From Streptomyces sp. NBC_01275 (lineage in GTDB: Bacteria > Actinomycetota > Actinomycetes > Streptomycetales > Streptomycetaceae), in contig NZ_JAPEOZ010000001.1 of the NCBI RefSeq assembly GCF_026340655.1, forward strand, positions 2,232,001 to 2,296,000: DNA of 64,000 nucleotides, read 5' to 3'. Positions 1-10,940 of this stretch are shown piece by piece. The notes below the pieces were generated by a model. It saw only the letters and a program-made list of their open reading frames with translations. It made no database searches and was not told where the DNA came from. Within the stretch, counting starts at the first letter, position 1; every line of letters starts with the position of its first letter. Position numbers and translations under genes: made by a program.

Positions 1-295
1 CCGGGGTCTTGGAGCGGTTCGCCTTGTACTCGGTGAACTCCTCGGAGCGCCAGGTCTTGCGGGAGACGTCGAAGGCGACCGCGAAGTGCGTGGGCGCCTC
101 GTCGCGCAGGGTGTTGGCCAGCATCGACGCGAAGCCGTAGATCGCGTTCGTGGGCTGGCCCGTCGCGGTGGTGAAGTTCTCCGCGGGCAGCGCGAAGAAC
201 GCGCGGTAGGCCAGCGAGTGCCCGTCCATGAGCATCAGGCGCGGGCGGCTTTCGCCGGAGGGGGTGTCGGTCTTCTTCGATGCTGTGTCTGCCAC
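1..295 (-). CDS. polA: DNA polymerase I, N-terminal part (cut by window edge)
   Basis: Reading leftward from GTG at 295, the first 98 codons give the 5'-nuclease start of DNA polymerase I, including LMLMDGHSLAYRAFFALP and the downstream TNAIYGFASMLANTL. This domain removes RNA primers and flaps during repair and Okazaki-fragment processing. The polymerase domain lies outside the window. The start at 295 is preferred over an in-frame GTG at 301, because an AGGA ribosome-binding site (304-307) lies 8 nt from 295 but only 2 nt from 301. The gene is divergent from the oxidoreductase gene at 633. Confidence 0.93.
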   Translation of the reverse strand, partial: MADTASKKTDTPSGESRPRLMLMDGHSLAYRAFFALPAENFTTATGQPTNAIYGFASMLANTLRDEAPTHFAVAFDVSRKTWRSEEFTEYKANRSKTP

Positions 296-632
296 GCCCA
301 CGATCCTGCCACGCCCCACTGACACTCCGCCCCGCCCATGACACTCGGCCCCCGCCCACCGCCGAGCCCGGCCCGAGGAGGCCCCGGGCGAGGACCGGCC
401 CGTGCCGAGTTCCACACCGTGTTGCCTCTTCCGCAACCATTGCTTCTTCCGCAACCATTGACTCCACCCCCCGCGCGCCCCGGCCGCCTTCGCCGTCGGC
501 ACCGCGTGCGAGGATTCGGAAGCTTGCCGCACACGGCGGCACGCACCGTGCACGGCCGGACGCACTGCGCACACGGCAGCGACGGACGGCAGACAGTAGA
601 CGCACACACCGCAGGTCGAAGGAGAGCGTGCG
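296..632. other. Intergenic region between divergent polA and oxidoreductase genes
   Basis: About 337 bases hold no convincing gene; open frames here have no ribosome-binding site and no family resemblance. The region must contain the promoters of both flanking genes, but I see no clear -35/-10 pair for either. Its only clear structure is the tandem TTGC-N7-GCAA element at 422-460. A GAAGGAGAG ribosome-binding site (618-626) ends the region ahead of the ATG at 633. Confidence 0.6.
422..460. repeat. Two tandem TTGC-N7-GCAA elements, 18-nt period
   Basis: A 16-nt sequence TCTTCCGCAACCATTG occurs at 427-442 and again at 445-460, exactly 18 nt apart. Each copy forms the second half of an inverted repeat TTGC-N7-GCAA (422-436 and 440-454). 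Two short dyads on the same helical repeat upstream of divergent genes look like an operator for a dimeric regulator. The regulator is not identified, and the position relative to a promoter is unknown. Confidence 0.5.
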
Positions 633-2912
<2,280 letters not shown>

Positions 2913-2970
2913 GCGTTTGCTCAGTGAGCGCTGGAGCGCTGGACTCGGATCGACGAACGGACAGGGGCCC

Positions 2971-3459
2971 ATGGGCGAGCAGCAGTACGTGAAGTTCCCG
3001 CAAGAGGTCATCGACGAGTACGCGGCGCTCGGCGTCGACCTGCCCGCCCTGTTCTCCGCCGGGCACCTGGGCACCCGTATGGGCGTGCAGATCCTCGAAG
3101 CCTCGGCGGACCGGGTCGTCGGCACGATGCCGGTCGAGGGCAACACCCAGCCCTACGGACTGCTGCACGGCGGCGCCTCCGCGGTGCTGGCCGAGACGAT
3201 CGGCTCGGTCGGCGCGATGCTGCACGGCGGCAGCTCCAAGATCGCCGTCGGCGTCGACCTCAACTGCACCCATCACCGCGGGGTCCGCTCCGGCCTGGTC
3301 ACCGGCGTGGCCACACCCGTGCACCGGGGACGCTCCACGGCGACGTACGAGATCGTGATCAGCGACGAGGCGGGGCGGCGGGTGTGCAGTGCGCGGCTGA
3401 CCTGTCTGCTGCGGGACGTGACGGCCGGCGACGCGGCGCCCGCGCGCGCGGCGGACTGA
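2971..3459 (+). CDS. PaaI-family hotdog thioesterase
   Basis: A 162-aa hotdog-fold protein. The typical motif is QPYGLLHGGASAVLAETIGSVGA, with the catalytic-type HGG and acidic helix, followed by GVDLNCTHHRGVRSGLVTGVA. Members hydrolyse acyl- or aryl-CoA thioesters. The start is placed at ATG 2971, just after AGGGG (2962-2966); a longer frame would need an unsupported TTG at 2917. It follows the oxidoreductase gene by 58 nt in the same direction and may be cotranscribed. The exact substrate cannot be told from sequence. Confidence 0.88.
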   Translation: MGEQQYVKFPQEVIDEYAALGVDLPALFSAGHLGTRMGVQILEASADRVVGTMPVEGNTQPYGLLHGGASAVLAETIGSVGAMLHGGSSKIAVGVDLNCTHHRGVRSGLVTGVATPVHRGRSTATYEIVISDEAGRRVCSARLTCLLRDVTAGDAAPARAAD

Positions 3460-3492
3460 CCCGGCCCGGGGCCCGGCGAGCGCGCGGCGGCG

Positions 3493-3522
3493 TTGCCCCG
3501 CGCCGCCCGGTCGGCCTAGCGT
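3493..3522 (+). promoter_or_regulatory. Leaderless promoter of the lipoprotein gene
   Basis: A -35 box TTGCCC (3493-3498) and a -10 box TAGCGT (3517-3522) are separated by 18 nt. Seven nucleotides after the -10 box is 3529, the A of the predicted ATG, so transcription and translation would start at the same base. Confidence 0.65.
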
Positions 3523-3528
3523 CGGGGC

Positions 3529-4092
3529 ATGACAACGGGAGGGGCCCCACGGGCGGGAAGGGCGACGTGCCCCGGGGCGAGACGGCCCCGGGCCGGACGG
3601 TCCACGGCGGCCCGGCCGCCCGGCCGGACGCTCCTGCCCGAACGGACACCACGGCCCGGACCGGAACGCCCCGCACGCCCGCCAGGATGGGCACGACCGC
3701 TCGGACTGGCACGGCCGCTCGGACTGGCGTTGCTGTTCGGCGTGTTGGCGACCGGCTGCGGCGACTCCGGAGCCGGGCAGGCCGACAGCGCGCCATCCAC
3801 CACCCCCCACCCCTCGCCCTCCCCCTCGACCACGCCACCCGAGGAGCTCTGCACGCGCATCGTCGCCCACTGGTCGCGCGAGGTCCTGGACAGCGACACC
3901 TACGGGGACTACCAGTCGATGGGCCTGTCCAACGGACAGTACGAGATCCTGCGGGCCGTCGTGGACGCCGCGCGGGCGGAGAAGAAGCGCCAAGGAGCCG
4001 ACGCGGCCGACGAGTTGATCGACCGCGAGGCGCGCGAGGGCTGCGTCGACTGGTACCGCTCCGGCGGCCCCGGCAAAGGTCCCTGGCAGTGA
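3529..4092 (+). CDS. Putative lipoprotein of unknown function
   Basis: A 187-aa protein with an unusually long, Arg/Pro-rich N-terminal region (about 55 residues). A hydrophobic stretch follows, ending in the lipobox LATGC (Cys77), and then a Ser/Thr/Pro linker (PSTTPHPSPSPSTTPP). The exported domain (about residues 95-187) has two Cys, in ELCTRIVAHW and EGCVDWY, that could pair. I do not recognise the family. The leaderless promoter supports ATG 3529 despite the long n-region. A duplicated stretch encodes RPLGLARPLGL just before the hydrophobic core. It overlaps the next gene by 4 nt (GTGA), implying translational coupling. Confidence 0.7.
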   Translation: MTTGGAPRAGRATCPGARRPRAGRSTAARPPGRTLLPERTPRPGPERPARPPGWARPLGLARPLGLALLFGVLATGCGDSGAGQADSAPSTTPHPSPSPSTTPPEELCTRIVAHWSREVLDSDTYGDYQSMGLSNGQYEILRAVVDAARAEKKRQGADAADELIDREAREGCVDWYRSGGPGKGPWQ

Positions 4093-4841
4093 GCGGCGTC
4101 GGCCCGGTGGAGCCCGGCGAGGGCACGCACGCGTGGGACGCCGTCGAGCCCGGAGACGCCACGCGCGCGTGGGACACCGCCGAGTCCCCCGGCACGGACC
4201 CCTCGTCACCGTCCCCTTCACCCTCCCCGCGAGCACACCCGCACCCCCGCCCGCGCACCCGACTCGCCCACGCAGCCCACACGGCCCACACCGCTCTGGC
4301 CGCCCGCTTCCCCCGCCTTGCCCGTTCGTACGGCGCCCACCGCCGGGCCGCGCTCAGCATCCTGGCGGCCTGCGCCCTGCTCGCGGGCGGCGGCTACCTC
4401 TACGCGACCCGCCCCCACGACCCTCAACCGGCCGCTCTCGCACCGCCGTTCCCGTCCCAGGTCGTGGACGTCACCTACCTCGGCGGACACACCGTCCCGC
4501 CGGGCGCCCCGCCGCGGACCTTCGCCTTCGAGGTGCTCCTGGAAGTGGACTCGGGCCCGCCGGTCACCGTGACGCGGATGGCACAGCCGTACGCCGGGCT
4601 CTCCGTGACCTCGGCCCCGCGGGCGCCGTTCCGGACGACGGCGGGTTCGGCCCGCACGATCGTCGTCACCATGCACGTGACGGAATGCGGAACAGTGCCG
4701 GCGAACGCCGGACTCCCTTTCCTGGACGTAACTCTACGTAATGCGCGTGCAATACAGGTTCACAGTTACATCCTGGGCCCGAACTATGCCCAGGACCTCT
4801 CGGACGCCCTACAGGTCGCCTGTAGCAACGATTTCAGGTAA
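4089..4841 (+). CDS. Single-pass membrane protein of unknown function
   Basis: A 250-aa protein starting at a GTG that overlaps the stop of the lipoprotein gene (GTGA, 4089-4092). It has a disordered cytoplasmic region rich in Pro, His and Ser (about residues 1-80), one membrane segment (ALSILAACALLAGGGYLYA), and an extracytoplasmic beta-rich domain. The latter includes VVDVTYLGGHTVPPGAPPRTFAFEV and two Cys (TECGTVP, QVACSN). The coupling with the lipoprotein gene suggests both act at the envelope, possibly together. No family could be named. Confidence 0.72.
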   Translation: MSGVGPVEPGEGTHAWDAVEPGDATRAWDTAESPGTDPSSPSPSPSPRAHPHPRPRTRLAHAAHTAHTALAARFPRLARSYGAHRRAALSILAACALLAGGGYLYATRPHDPQPAALAPPFPSQVVDVTYLGGHTVPPGAPPRTFAFEVLLEVDSGPPVTVTRMAQPYAGLSVTSAPRAPFRTTAGSARTIVVTMHVTECGTVPANAGLPFLDVTLRNARAIQVHSYILGPNYAQDLSDALQVACSNDFR

Positions 4842-5128
4842 TCACCAAAACGCCCGAGACGCCTGAACACACCAGGGTTCGTCCTGCACGTTCTCAACAT
4901 GCGGACAGGGCGAATCAGCCGGAATTCCACTGTTCCACCCTCGAAGTACCGCTCTGCATTACCTCGTGTCATAACAAGAGCGTCACAGCCTTGGTCAGAC
5001 CCTCCTCCACGTTCCCTCCACCCGCTTAGAGTCACGCCCAGTCACCGCGCGACCGGAATACCCCTTCGGCTCAGCGCTCGACTCGGCCTCTTCCAGGGGG
5101 GAGGGCCGCCCAGGGAAAGGACTGGAAC

Positions 5129-6355
5129 GTGCGTCAACGTTCGCTCATCGCCATCACCGCCGCACTGTCCGCGGGAGCACTCACCCTCACCGCGTGCGGC
5201 TCGCGCGACAGCAACGACAAGGGCTCCGACAGCGGCGGCACCACCGTCACCATCGGCGTCGACGCCCCGCTCACCGGCGACCTGTCCGCGCTGGGCCTCG
5301 GCATCAAGAACTCCGTCGACCTCGCCGCCAAAACGGCCAACAAGCAGAAGTACGTCGACGGCGTCACCTTCAAGATCGTCGCCAAGGACGACCAGGCACA
5401 GCCCTCCGCGGGCCAGCAGAACGCCACCGCCCTGGTCGCCGACAAGACCGTCCTCGGCGTCGTCGGCCCGCTGAACTCCTCCGTCGCCGAATCGATGCAG
5501 AAGGTCTTCGACGACGCCAAGCTGGTCGAGGTCTCCCCGGCCAACACCAACCCGGCGCTCACCCAGGGCCCCGACTGGGCCACCGCCAAGAAGCGCGTCT
5601 ACTCGTCGTACTTCCGCACCGCGACCACGGACGCCATCCAGGGCCCGTTCGCCGCCCAGTACGTCTACAACGACGCCAAGAAGAAGAAGGTCTTCGTCAT
5701 CGACGACAAGAAGACCTACGGCGCCGGTCTGGCCGCCACCTTCACCGCGGAGTTCAAGAAGCTCGGCGGCACCATCGCCGGCACCCAGCACATCAACCCG
5801 GACAGCAAGGACTTCTCCGCCGTCGCCACCCAGGTGAAGAACTCCGGCGCCGACGTCGTCTACTACGGCGGCGAGTACCCCCAGGCCGGCCCGCTCAGCA
5901 AGCAGATCAAGGCCGCAGGCGCCAAGATCCCGCTCGTCGGCGGCGACGGCATCTACGCCGAGGACTTCATCAAGCTCGCCGGCACCGACGCCGCCGGCGA
6001 CCTCGCCACCTCCGTCGGCGCCCCCGTCGAGGAGCTCGCCTCCGCCAAGGAGTTCGTCGCCAACTACAAGGCGGCCGGCTACAAGGAGGAGTACGCGGCC
6101 TACGGCGGCTACTCCTACGACTCCGCCTGGTCCATCATCGAGGCCGTCAAGAAGGTCGTCGACGACAACGGCGGCAAGCTGCCCGACGACGCCCGCGCCA
6201 AGGTCACCGCGGCCGTCCAGAACGTCTCCTTCGACGGCGTGACCGGCAAGGTCTCCTTCGACGAGTACGGCGACGCCACCAACAAGCAGCTCACCGTCTA
6301 CGCCGTCGAGAACGGTGCCTGGAAGGCCGTCAAGTCCGGCACCTACACCGGCTGA
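5129..6355 (+). CDS. livJ: Branched-chain amino acid ABC transporter, substrate-binding lipoprotein
   Basis: A 408-aa periplasmic-binding-protein family member (type I fold, Leu/Ile/Val class). The N-terminus MRQRSLIAITAALSAGALTLTACGSRDS has a basic start, hydrophobic core and lipobox LTAC, so it should be anchored to the outer face of the membrane. The motif VTIGVDAPLTGDLSALGLGIKN opens the mature domain, and VLGVVGPLNSSVAESMQKVFDDAKLVEVSPANTNPALT forms part of the ligand cleft. The start is GTG 5129, after GGAAAGGAC. It is the first gene of the livJ-HMGF operon and is separated from livH by a strong hairpin. Specificity within branched-chain or related amino acids is inferred from context. 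Confidence 0.95.
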   Translation: MRQRSLIAITAALSAGALTLTACGSRDSNDKGSDSGGTTVTIGVDAPLTGDLSALGLGIKNSVDLAAKTANKQKYVDGVTFKIVAKDDQAQPSAGQQNATALVADKTVLGVVGPLNSSVAESMQKVFDDAKLVEVSPANTNPALTQGPDWATAKKRVYSSYFRTATTDAIQGPFAAQYVYNDAKKKKVFVIDDKKTYGAGLAATFTAEFKKLGGTIAGTQHINPDSKDFSAVATQVKNSGADVVYYGGEYPQAGPLSKQIKAAGAKIPLVGGDGIYAEDFIKLAGTDAAGDLATSVGAPVEELASAKEFVANYKAAGYKEEYAAYGGYSYDSAWSIIEAVKKVVDDNGGKLPDDARAKVTAAVQNVSFDGVTGKVSFDEYGDATNKQLTVYAVENGAWKAVKSGTYTG

Positions 6356-6378
6356 CCCACACCCGCACCACAGCTGAG

Positions 6379-6414
6379 CCGCGCGGGGCGCTGTTCCACA
6401 GGCGCCCCGCGCGG
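6379..6414 (+). terminator. Stem-loop between livJ and livH (attenuator or mRNA stabiliser)
   Basis: A perfect 13-bp GC stem: CCGCGCGGGGCGC (6379-6391) pairs with 6402-6414 across a 10-nt loop TGTTCCACAG. No T-run follows. Lying 23 nt after livJ and 52 nt before livH, it probably lets binding protein be made in excess over the membrane components, by partial termination or by protecting the livJ message end. Confidence 0.75.
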
Positions 6415-6466
6415 ACTCGCATCCGGCCCCCCGTCGAAACATCCGAACCGTCTCGGAGGACATGCG

Positions 6467-7399
6467 GTGAACGAACTGCCGCAGCAGCTGGTCAACGGCC
6501 TGCTACTGGGATCCATGTACGGGCTTGTCGCCATCGGCTACACAATGGTCTATGGCATCGTCCAGCTCATCAACTTCGCCCACGGCGAGATCTTCATGAC
6601 CGGAGCGTTCGGCGCTCTCACGGTCTACGCGTACATATTGCCCGACGGCACATCCATGGCGATCGCCCTGCCCCTGATGCTCGTCGGAGCCGTGATGGTC
6701 TCCGTGACCGTCGCCGTGGGAGCGGAACGGTTCGCCTACCGACCGCTGCGCAACGCACCCCGCCTCGCCCCGCTCATCACCGCCATCGGCCTCTCCCTCG
6801 GCCTCCAGCAGGCCGTCTGGGCCTGGTACCCCGAGGCCAAGTCCGCCCGCGTCTTCCCCCAGATCGACGGCGGCCCCTTCAACATCGGCAACGTCACCAT
6901 CCAGACCGGCGACGTCTTCCTGCTCATCGCCGCCCCCGTCAGCATGGCCTTCCTCGGCTACTTCGTCATGAAGACCCGCACCGGCCGCGGCATGCAGGCC
7001 ACCGCCCAGGACCCCGACACCGCCAAGCTCATGGGCGTCAACACCGACCGCATCATCGTGGTCGCCTTCGCCCTCGGCGCGACCTTCGCCGCCATCGGAG
7101 GCGTCGCCTACGGCCTCAAGTACGGCCAGATCAGCTTCACCATGGGCTTCCTCCTCGGCCTCAAGGCCTTCACCGCGGCCGTCCTCGGCGGCATCGGCAA
7201 CATCTACGGAGCCATGATCGGCGGCGTCGTCCTCGGCATCGCCGAAACCCTCGCCACCGCCTACATCGCCGACATCCCCGGCATGGGCCAGTTCGGCAGC
7301 AACGCCTGGGCCGACGTCTGGGCCTTCGTACTCCTCATCCTCGTGCTCCTGCTGCGCCCCCAGGGCCTGCTCGGCGAGCGCGTCGCTGACAGGGCGTGA
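6467..7399 (+). CDS. livH: Branched-chain amino acid ABC transporter permease LivH
   Basis: A 310-aa polytopic membrane protein. It begins NELPQQLVNGLLLGSMYGLVAIGYTMVYG, the usual first membrane segments of LivH, and carries the permease loop motif (GVNTDRIIVVAFALGATFAAIGGVAYGL) that contacts the ATPases. It forms the translocation channel with LivM. The GTG start at 6467 is supported by GGAGGA (6454-6459) 7 nt upstream. Its stop overlaps the region where livM begins. Confidence 0.95.
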   Translation: MNELPQQLVNGLLLGSMYGLVAIGYTMVYGIVQLINFAHGEIFMTGAFGALTVYAYILPDGTSMAIALPLMLVGAVMVSVTVAVGAERFAYRPLRNAPRLAPLITAIGLSLGLQQAVWAWYPEAKSARVFPQIDGGPFNIGNVTIQTGDVFLLIAAPVSMAFLGYFVMKTRTGRGMQATAQDPDTAKLMGVNTDRIIVVAFALGATFAAIGGVAYGLKYGQISFTMGFLLGLKAFTAAVLGGIGNIYGAMIGGVVLGIAETLATAYIADIPGMGQFGSNAWADVWAFVLLILVLLLRPQGLLGERVADRA

Positions 7400-7404
7400 C
7401 ACCG

Positions 7405-9228
7405 ATGACCACACAGACCACCACACCCGAGACCCCGGGCACGACCGCCTCCGCCCCGGCCGGCCTCATCGGCATACCGCCGCACATCGGCCGCGCCCTC
7501 GCCACCGGCGGCGCCCTCCTCACCATCGTCTCCACCTTCCTCGCCTGGACCTGGACCTCCGCCTTCCCCGGCGACCTCACCGTCTACGGCTACCCCGGCG
7601 GCCTCCAGGTCCTCGTCCTCATCGGCGGCGCCCTCACCGCCCTCTTCGCCCTCGCCTCCTACGGCATCAAGGGCCTGCGCTGGCTCGTCCCGGCCGGCGC
7701 CGACGGCGCCATCAAGTTCGCCGCCCTCGCCACCTTCGCCACCAGCTGGTACACGGTCATCGCCATCAGCTCCGACCTCGGCGGCGTCGTCAACCTCGAA
7801 CCCGGCGGCTACCTCGTCGCCCTCGGCAGCCTCGCCGCCCTCCTCGGCGCCCTCGCCCTGCCCTTCGAACACCCCGAGCCCGACCCGATCGACCCCGACG
7901 ACACCCCCTGGGAACACCGCAAGCACGCGGCCGCCCACCGCTGGGAAACCGTCAAGGCCGCCTTCGGCTCCGGCACGGCCCGCCCCGTCGGCAAGCTCCC
8001 CGCCTACGCCGAGATCCTCATCATCGTCGCCGTCCTCGCCCTCGGCCTCACCGTCTTCACCTACGGCATCGGCACCGAGTACGACGAACTCTTCATCGGC
8101 TTCCTCATCACCGCCGGCTTCGGCTTCGCCGCCGTCACCAAGTCCGGCCTCGTCGCCCAGGCCAGCCAGATCACGGCCCGACACCAGAACATCACCATCT
8201 GCGGCGCCTTCGTCACCGCCGCCCTCTTCCCCTTCACCCAGACCGACGACCAGTACGCGACCGTCGGCGTCTACATCCTCATCTTCGCCACCGTCGCCCT
8301 CGGCCTGAACATCGTCGTCGGCCTCGCCGGCCTCCTCGACCTCGGCTACGTCGCCTTCCTCGGCGTCGGCGCCTACGCCGCGGCCATGGTCTCCGGCTCC
8401 CCCAGCTCCCCCTTCGACGTGCACTTCCCGTTCTGGGCCGCCGCACTCGTCGGCGCCGGCGCATCCCTCGTCTTCGGCGTCCTCATCGGCGCCCCGACCC
8501 TGCGACTGCGCGGCGACTACCTCGCCATCGTCACCCTCGGCTTCGGAGAGATCTTCCGAATCACCGCCAACAACCTCGACGGCACCTCCGGCCCCGACAT
8601 CACCAACGGCTCCAACGGCATCTCCTCCATCCCGAACCTCAACATCCTCGGGTTCGACTTCGGCGCCGTGCACGACATCGCCGGCTACAACATCGGCCGC
8701 TTCGCCAACTACTTCTTCCTGATGCTGATCATCACCGCCGTCGTCGTGACCGTGTTCCGACGCAGCGGCGACTCCCGCATCGGCCGCGCCTGGGTCGCCA
8801 TCCGCGAGGACGAGACCGCCGCCCTCGCCATGGGCATCAACGGCTTCCGCGTCAAACTCATCGCCTTCGCCGTCGGCGCCTCCCTCGCCGGCCTCGCCGG
8901 CACCGTCCAGGCCCACGTCACCTACACCGTGACCCCCGAGCAGTACGTCTTCGCCGGCCCCATCCCCCCCAACTCCGCCTTCCTCCTCGCCGCAGTCGTC
9001 CTCGGCGGCATGGGCACCATCGGCGGCCCCCTCATCGGCGCCTCACTGCTCTTCCTCATCCCCAACAAGCTCCAGTTCCTCGGCGACTACCAGCTCTTCG
9101 CCTTCGGCGTCGCACTCATCCTGCTGATGCGCTTCCGCCCCGAGGGACTCATCCCCAACAAGCGCCGCCAGCTCGAGTTCCACGAGGACGCGGAAGCACC
9201 CACCGTCCTCACGAAGGCAGGGGCCTGA
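7405..9228 (+). CDS. livM: Branched-chain amino acid ABC transporter permease LivM (enlarged)
   Basis: A 607-aa membrane protein, much longer than the roughly 425 residues of E. coli LivM. The extra length is an N-terminal block of about 240 residues with several membrane segments and a charged loop (EHPEPDPIDPDDTPWEHRKHAAAHRW). The canonical permease part includes NIVVGLAGLLDLGYVAFLGVGAYAAA and the ATPase-contact loop WVAIREDETAALAMGINGFRVKL. ATG 7405 is chosen because AGGG (7391-7394) lies 10 nt upstream; the GTG at 7396, which overlaps the livH stop, is too close to it. It pairs with LivH in the membrane. Confidence 0.94.
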   Translation: MTTQTTTPETPGTTASAPAGLIGIPPHIGRALATGGALLTIVSTFLAWTWTSAFPGDLTVYGYPGGLQVLVLIGGALTALFALASYGIKGLRWLVPAGADGAIKFAALATFATSWYTVIAISSDLGGVVNLEPGGYLVALGSLAALLGALALPFEHPEPDPIDPDDTPWEHRKHAAAHRWETVKAAFGSGTARPVGKLPAYAEILIIVAVLALGLTVFTYGIGTEYDELFIGFLITAGFGFAAVTKSGLVAQASQITARHQNITICGAFVTAALFPFTQTDDQYATVGVYILIFATVALGLNIVVGLAGLLDLGYVAFLGVGAYAAAMVSGSPSSPFDVHFPFWAAALVGAGASLVFGVLIGAPTLRLRGDYLAIVTLGFGEIFRITANNLDGTSGPDITNGSNGISSIPNLNILGFDFGAVHDIAGYNIGRFANYFFLMLIITAVVVTVFRRSGDSRIGRAWVAIREDETAALAMGINGFRVKLIAFAVGASLAGLAGTVQAHVTYTVTPEQYVFAGPIPPNSAFLLAAVVLGGMGTIGGPLIGASLLFLIPNKLQFLGDYQLFAFGVALILLMRFRPEGLIPNKRRQLEFHEDAEAPTVLTKAGA

Positions 9229-9233
9229 CCACC

Positions 9234-10145
9234 ATGACGACCGACACCACCACCAAGGACACCGCCCCCGGCTCCCCCGCCATCGGCGAGACCGTCCTCG
9301 ACGCCCGCGGCGTCACCATGCGCTTCGGCGGCCTCACCGCCGTCCGCAACGTCGACCTCACCGTCAACAGCGGCGAGATCGTCGGCCTCATCGGACCCAA
9401 CGGCGCCGGCAAGACCACCTTCTTCAACTGCCTCACCGGCCTCTACATCCCCACCGAAGGCGAAGTCCGCTTCAAGGGCAACATCCTGCCCCCCAAGTCC
9501 TTCAAGGTCACCGCCGCCGGCATCGCCCGCACCTTCCAGAACATCCGCCTCTTCGCCAACATGACGGTCCTCGAGAACGTCCTCGTCGGCCGCCACACCC
9601 GCACCAAAGAAGGCTTCTGGTCGGCCATCCTGCGCCTCCCCGCCTTCCACAGGGCCGAAGCCGCCTCCCGCGAACGCGCCATGGAACTCCTCGACTTCGT
9701 CGGCCTCGCCGACAAGGCCGAACACCTCGCCCGCAACCTCCCCTACGGCGAACAGCGCAAGCTCGAGATCGCCCGAGCACTGGCGAGCGAGCCGGGCCTG
9801 CTCCTCCTCGACGAACCGACAGCCGGCATGAACCCCCAGGAGACGCGCGCGACGGAGGAGTTGGTCTTCGCCATCCGCGACCAGGGCATCGCCGTCCTCG
9901 TCATCGAGCACGACATGCGCTTCATCTTCAACCTCTGCGACCGCGTCGCCGTCCTCGTCCAGGGCGAGAAGCTCGTCGAAGGCGACAGCGCCACCGTCCA
10001 GGGCGACGAACGCGTCGTCGCCGCCTACCTCGGCGAACCCTTCGAAAACGCCCCCGGCGACGAGGAAATAGCCGAAGTCGAGGCCGCCGAAGCGAACGCC
10101 GACACCACGACGGACGCCGCGCCCGCCAAGGAGAACGACCGATGA
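9234..10145 (+). CDS. livG: Branched-chain amino acid ABC transporter ATPase LivG
   Basis: A 303-aa ABC ATPase. It has Walker A GPNGAGKTT (about residues 54-62), Q-loop ARTFQNIRLF, the LivG-type degenerate signature LPYGEQRKLEIARAL, Walker B LLLLDEP and switch His (IEHDM). A C-terminal extension rich in Ala and Glu (EEIAEVEAAEANADTTTDAAPAKEN) goes beyond the usual 255 residues. With LivF it powers uptake. Five nucleotides separate it from livM, and it overlaps livF by 4 nt (ATGA). Confidence 0.96.
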   Translation: MTTDTTTKDTAPGSPAIGETVLDARGVTMRFGGLTAVRNVDLTVNSGEIVGLIGPNGAGKTTFFNCLTGLYIPTEGEVRFKGNILPPKSFKVTAAGIARTFQNIRLFANMTVLENVLVGRHTRTKEGFWSAILRLPAFHRAEAASRERAMELLDFVGLADKAEHLARNLPYGEQRKLEIARALASEPGLLLLDEPTAGMNPQETRATEELVFAIRDQGIAVLVIEHDMRFIFNLCDRVAVLVQGEKLVEGDSATVQGDERVVAAYLGEPFENAPGDEEIAEVEAAEANADTTTDAAPAKENDR

Positions 10146-10858
10146 CCGCACTGCTCGAAGTCGAGGACCTCCGGGTCGCCTACGGCAAGATCGAAGCCGT
10201 CAAAGGCATCTCCTTCAAAGTGGAAGCCGGCGAAGTCGTCACCCTCATCGGCACCAACGGCGCCGGCAAGACGACCACCCTGCGCACCCTCTCCGGACTC
10301 CTCAAGCCCGTCGGCGGCCAGATCAAGTTCAACGGCAAATCGCTGAAGAAGATCCCCGCCCACGACATCGTCTCCCTCGGGCTCGCCCACTCCCCCGAGG
10401 GCCGGCACATCTTCCCCCGCATGACCATCGAGGACAACCTCCGCCTCGGCGCCTTCCTCCGCAACGACAAGGCAGGCATCGAGAAGGACATCCAGCGCGC
10501 CTACGACCTCTTCGCCATCCTCGGCGAACGCCGCAAGCAGGCCGCGGGCACCCTCTCCGGCGGCGAGCAGCAGATGCTCGCCATGGGCCGCGCCCTCATG
10601 TCCCAGCCCAAACTGCTCATGCTCGACGAGCCCTCCATGGGCCTGTCCCCCATCATGATGCAGAAGATCATGGCGACCATCGCCGAGCTGAAGTCCCAGG
10701 GCATGACCATCCTGCTCATCGAGCAGAACGCCCAGGCCGCCCTCTCGCTCGCCGACCACGGCCACGTCATGGAGGTCGGCAACATCGTGCTCTCCGGCAC
10801 CGGCCGGGACCTCCTGCACGACGAGTCCGTCCGCAAGGCGTACCTGGGCGAGGACTGA
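10142..10858 (+). CDS. livF: Branched-chain amino acid ABC transporter ATPase LivF
   Basis: A 238-aa ABC ATPase of normal LivF length. It has Walker A GTNGAGKTTT, the signature LSGGEQQMLAMGRAL, Walker B LLMLDEPSMGL and switch His replaced by the LivF-typical LLIEQNA. It is the last gene of the liv operon, with its ATG overlapping the livG stop. A strong terminator follows at 10886-10920. Confidence 0.96.
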   Translation: MTALLEVEDLRVAYGKIEAVKGISFKVEAGEVVTLIGTNGAGKTTTLRTLSGLLKPVGGQIKFNGKSLKKIPAHDIVSLGLAHSPEGRHIFPRMTIEDNLRLGAFLRNDKAGIEKDIQRAYDLFAILGERRKQAAGTLSGGEQQMLAMGRALMSQPKLLMLDEPSMGLSPIMMQKIMATIAELKSQGMTILLIEQNAQAALSLADHGHVMEVGNIVLSGTGRDLLHDESVRKAYLGED

Positions 10859-10885
10859 GCCAGTCCTCTTCGTCCGCTACGGCAA

Positions 10886-10920
10886 CGAGGCCCGCGCCCC
10901 TTCTCCGGGCGCGGGCCTCG
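10886..10920. terminator. Terminator between convergent livF and pdtaR
   Basis: A perfect 14-bp stem: CGAGGCCCGCGCCC (10886-10899) pairs with 10907-10920 around the loop CTTCTCC. It lies 28 nt after livF and 21 nt beyond the end of the convergent regulator gene, so it can serve both directions. Confidence 0.85.
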
Positions 10921-10940
10921 TCGTGTGCGCGTAGCCGGGC

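Noticed and set aside
4991..5032. livJ promoter from TTGGTC (4991) and TAGAGT (5027)
   Set aside because: The spacing is 30 nt, far too long for a normal promoter, and no better -35 box lies at 17-18 nt.
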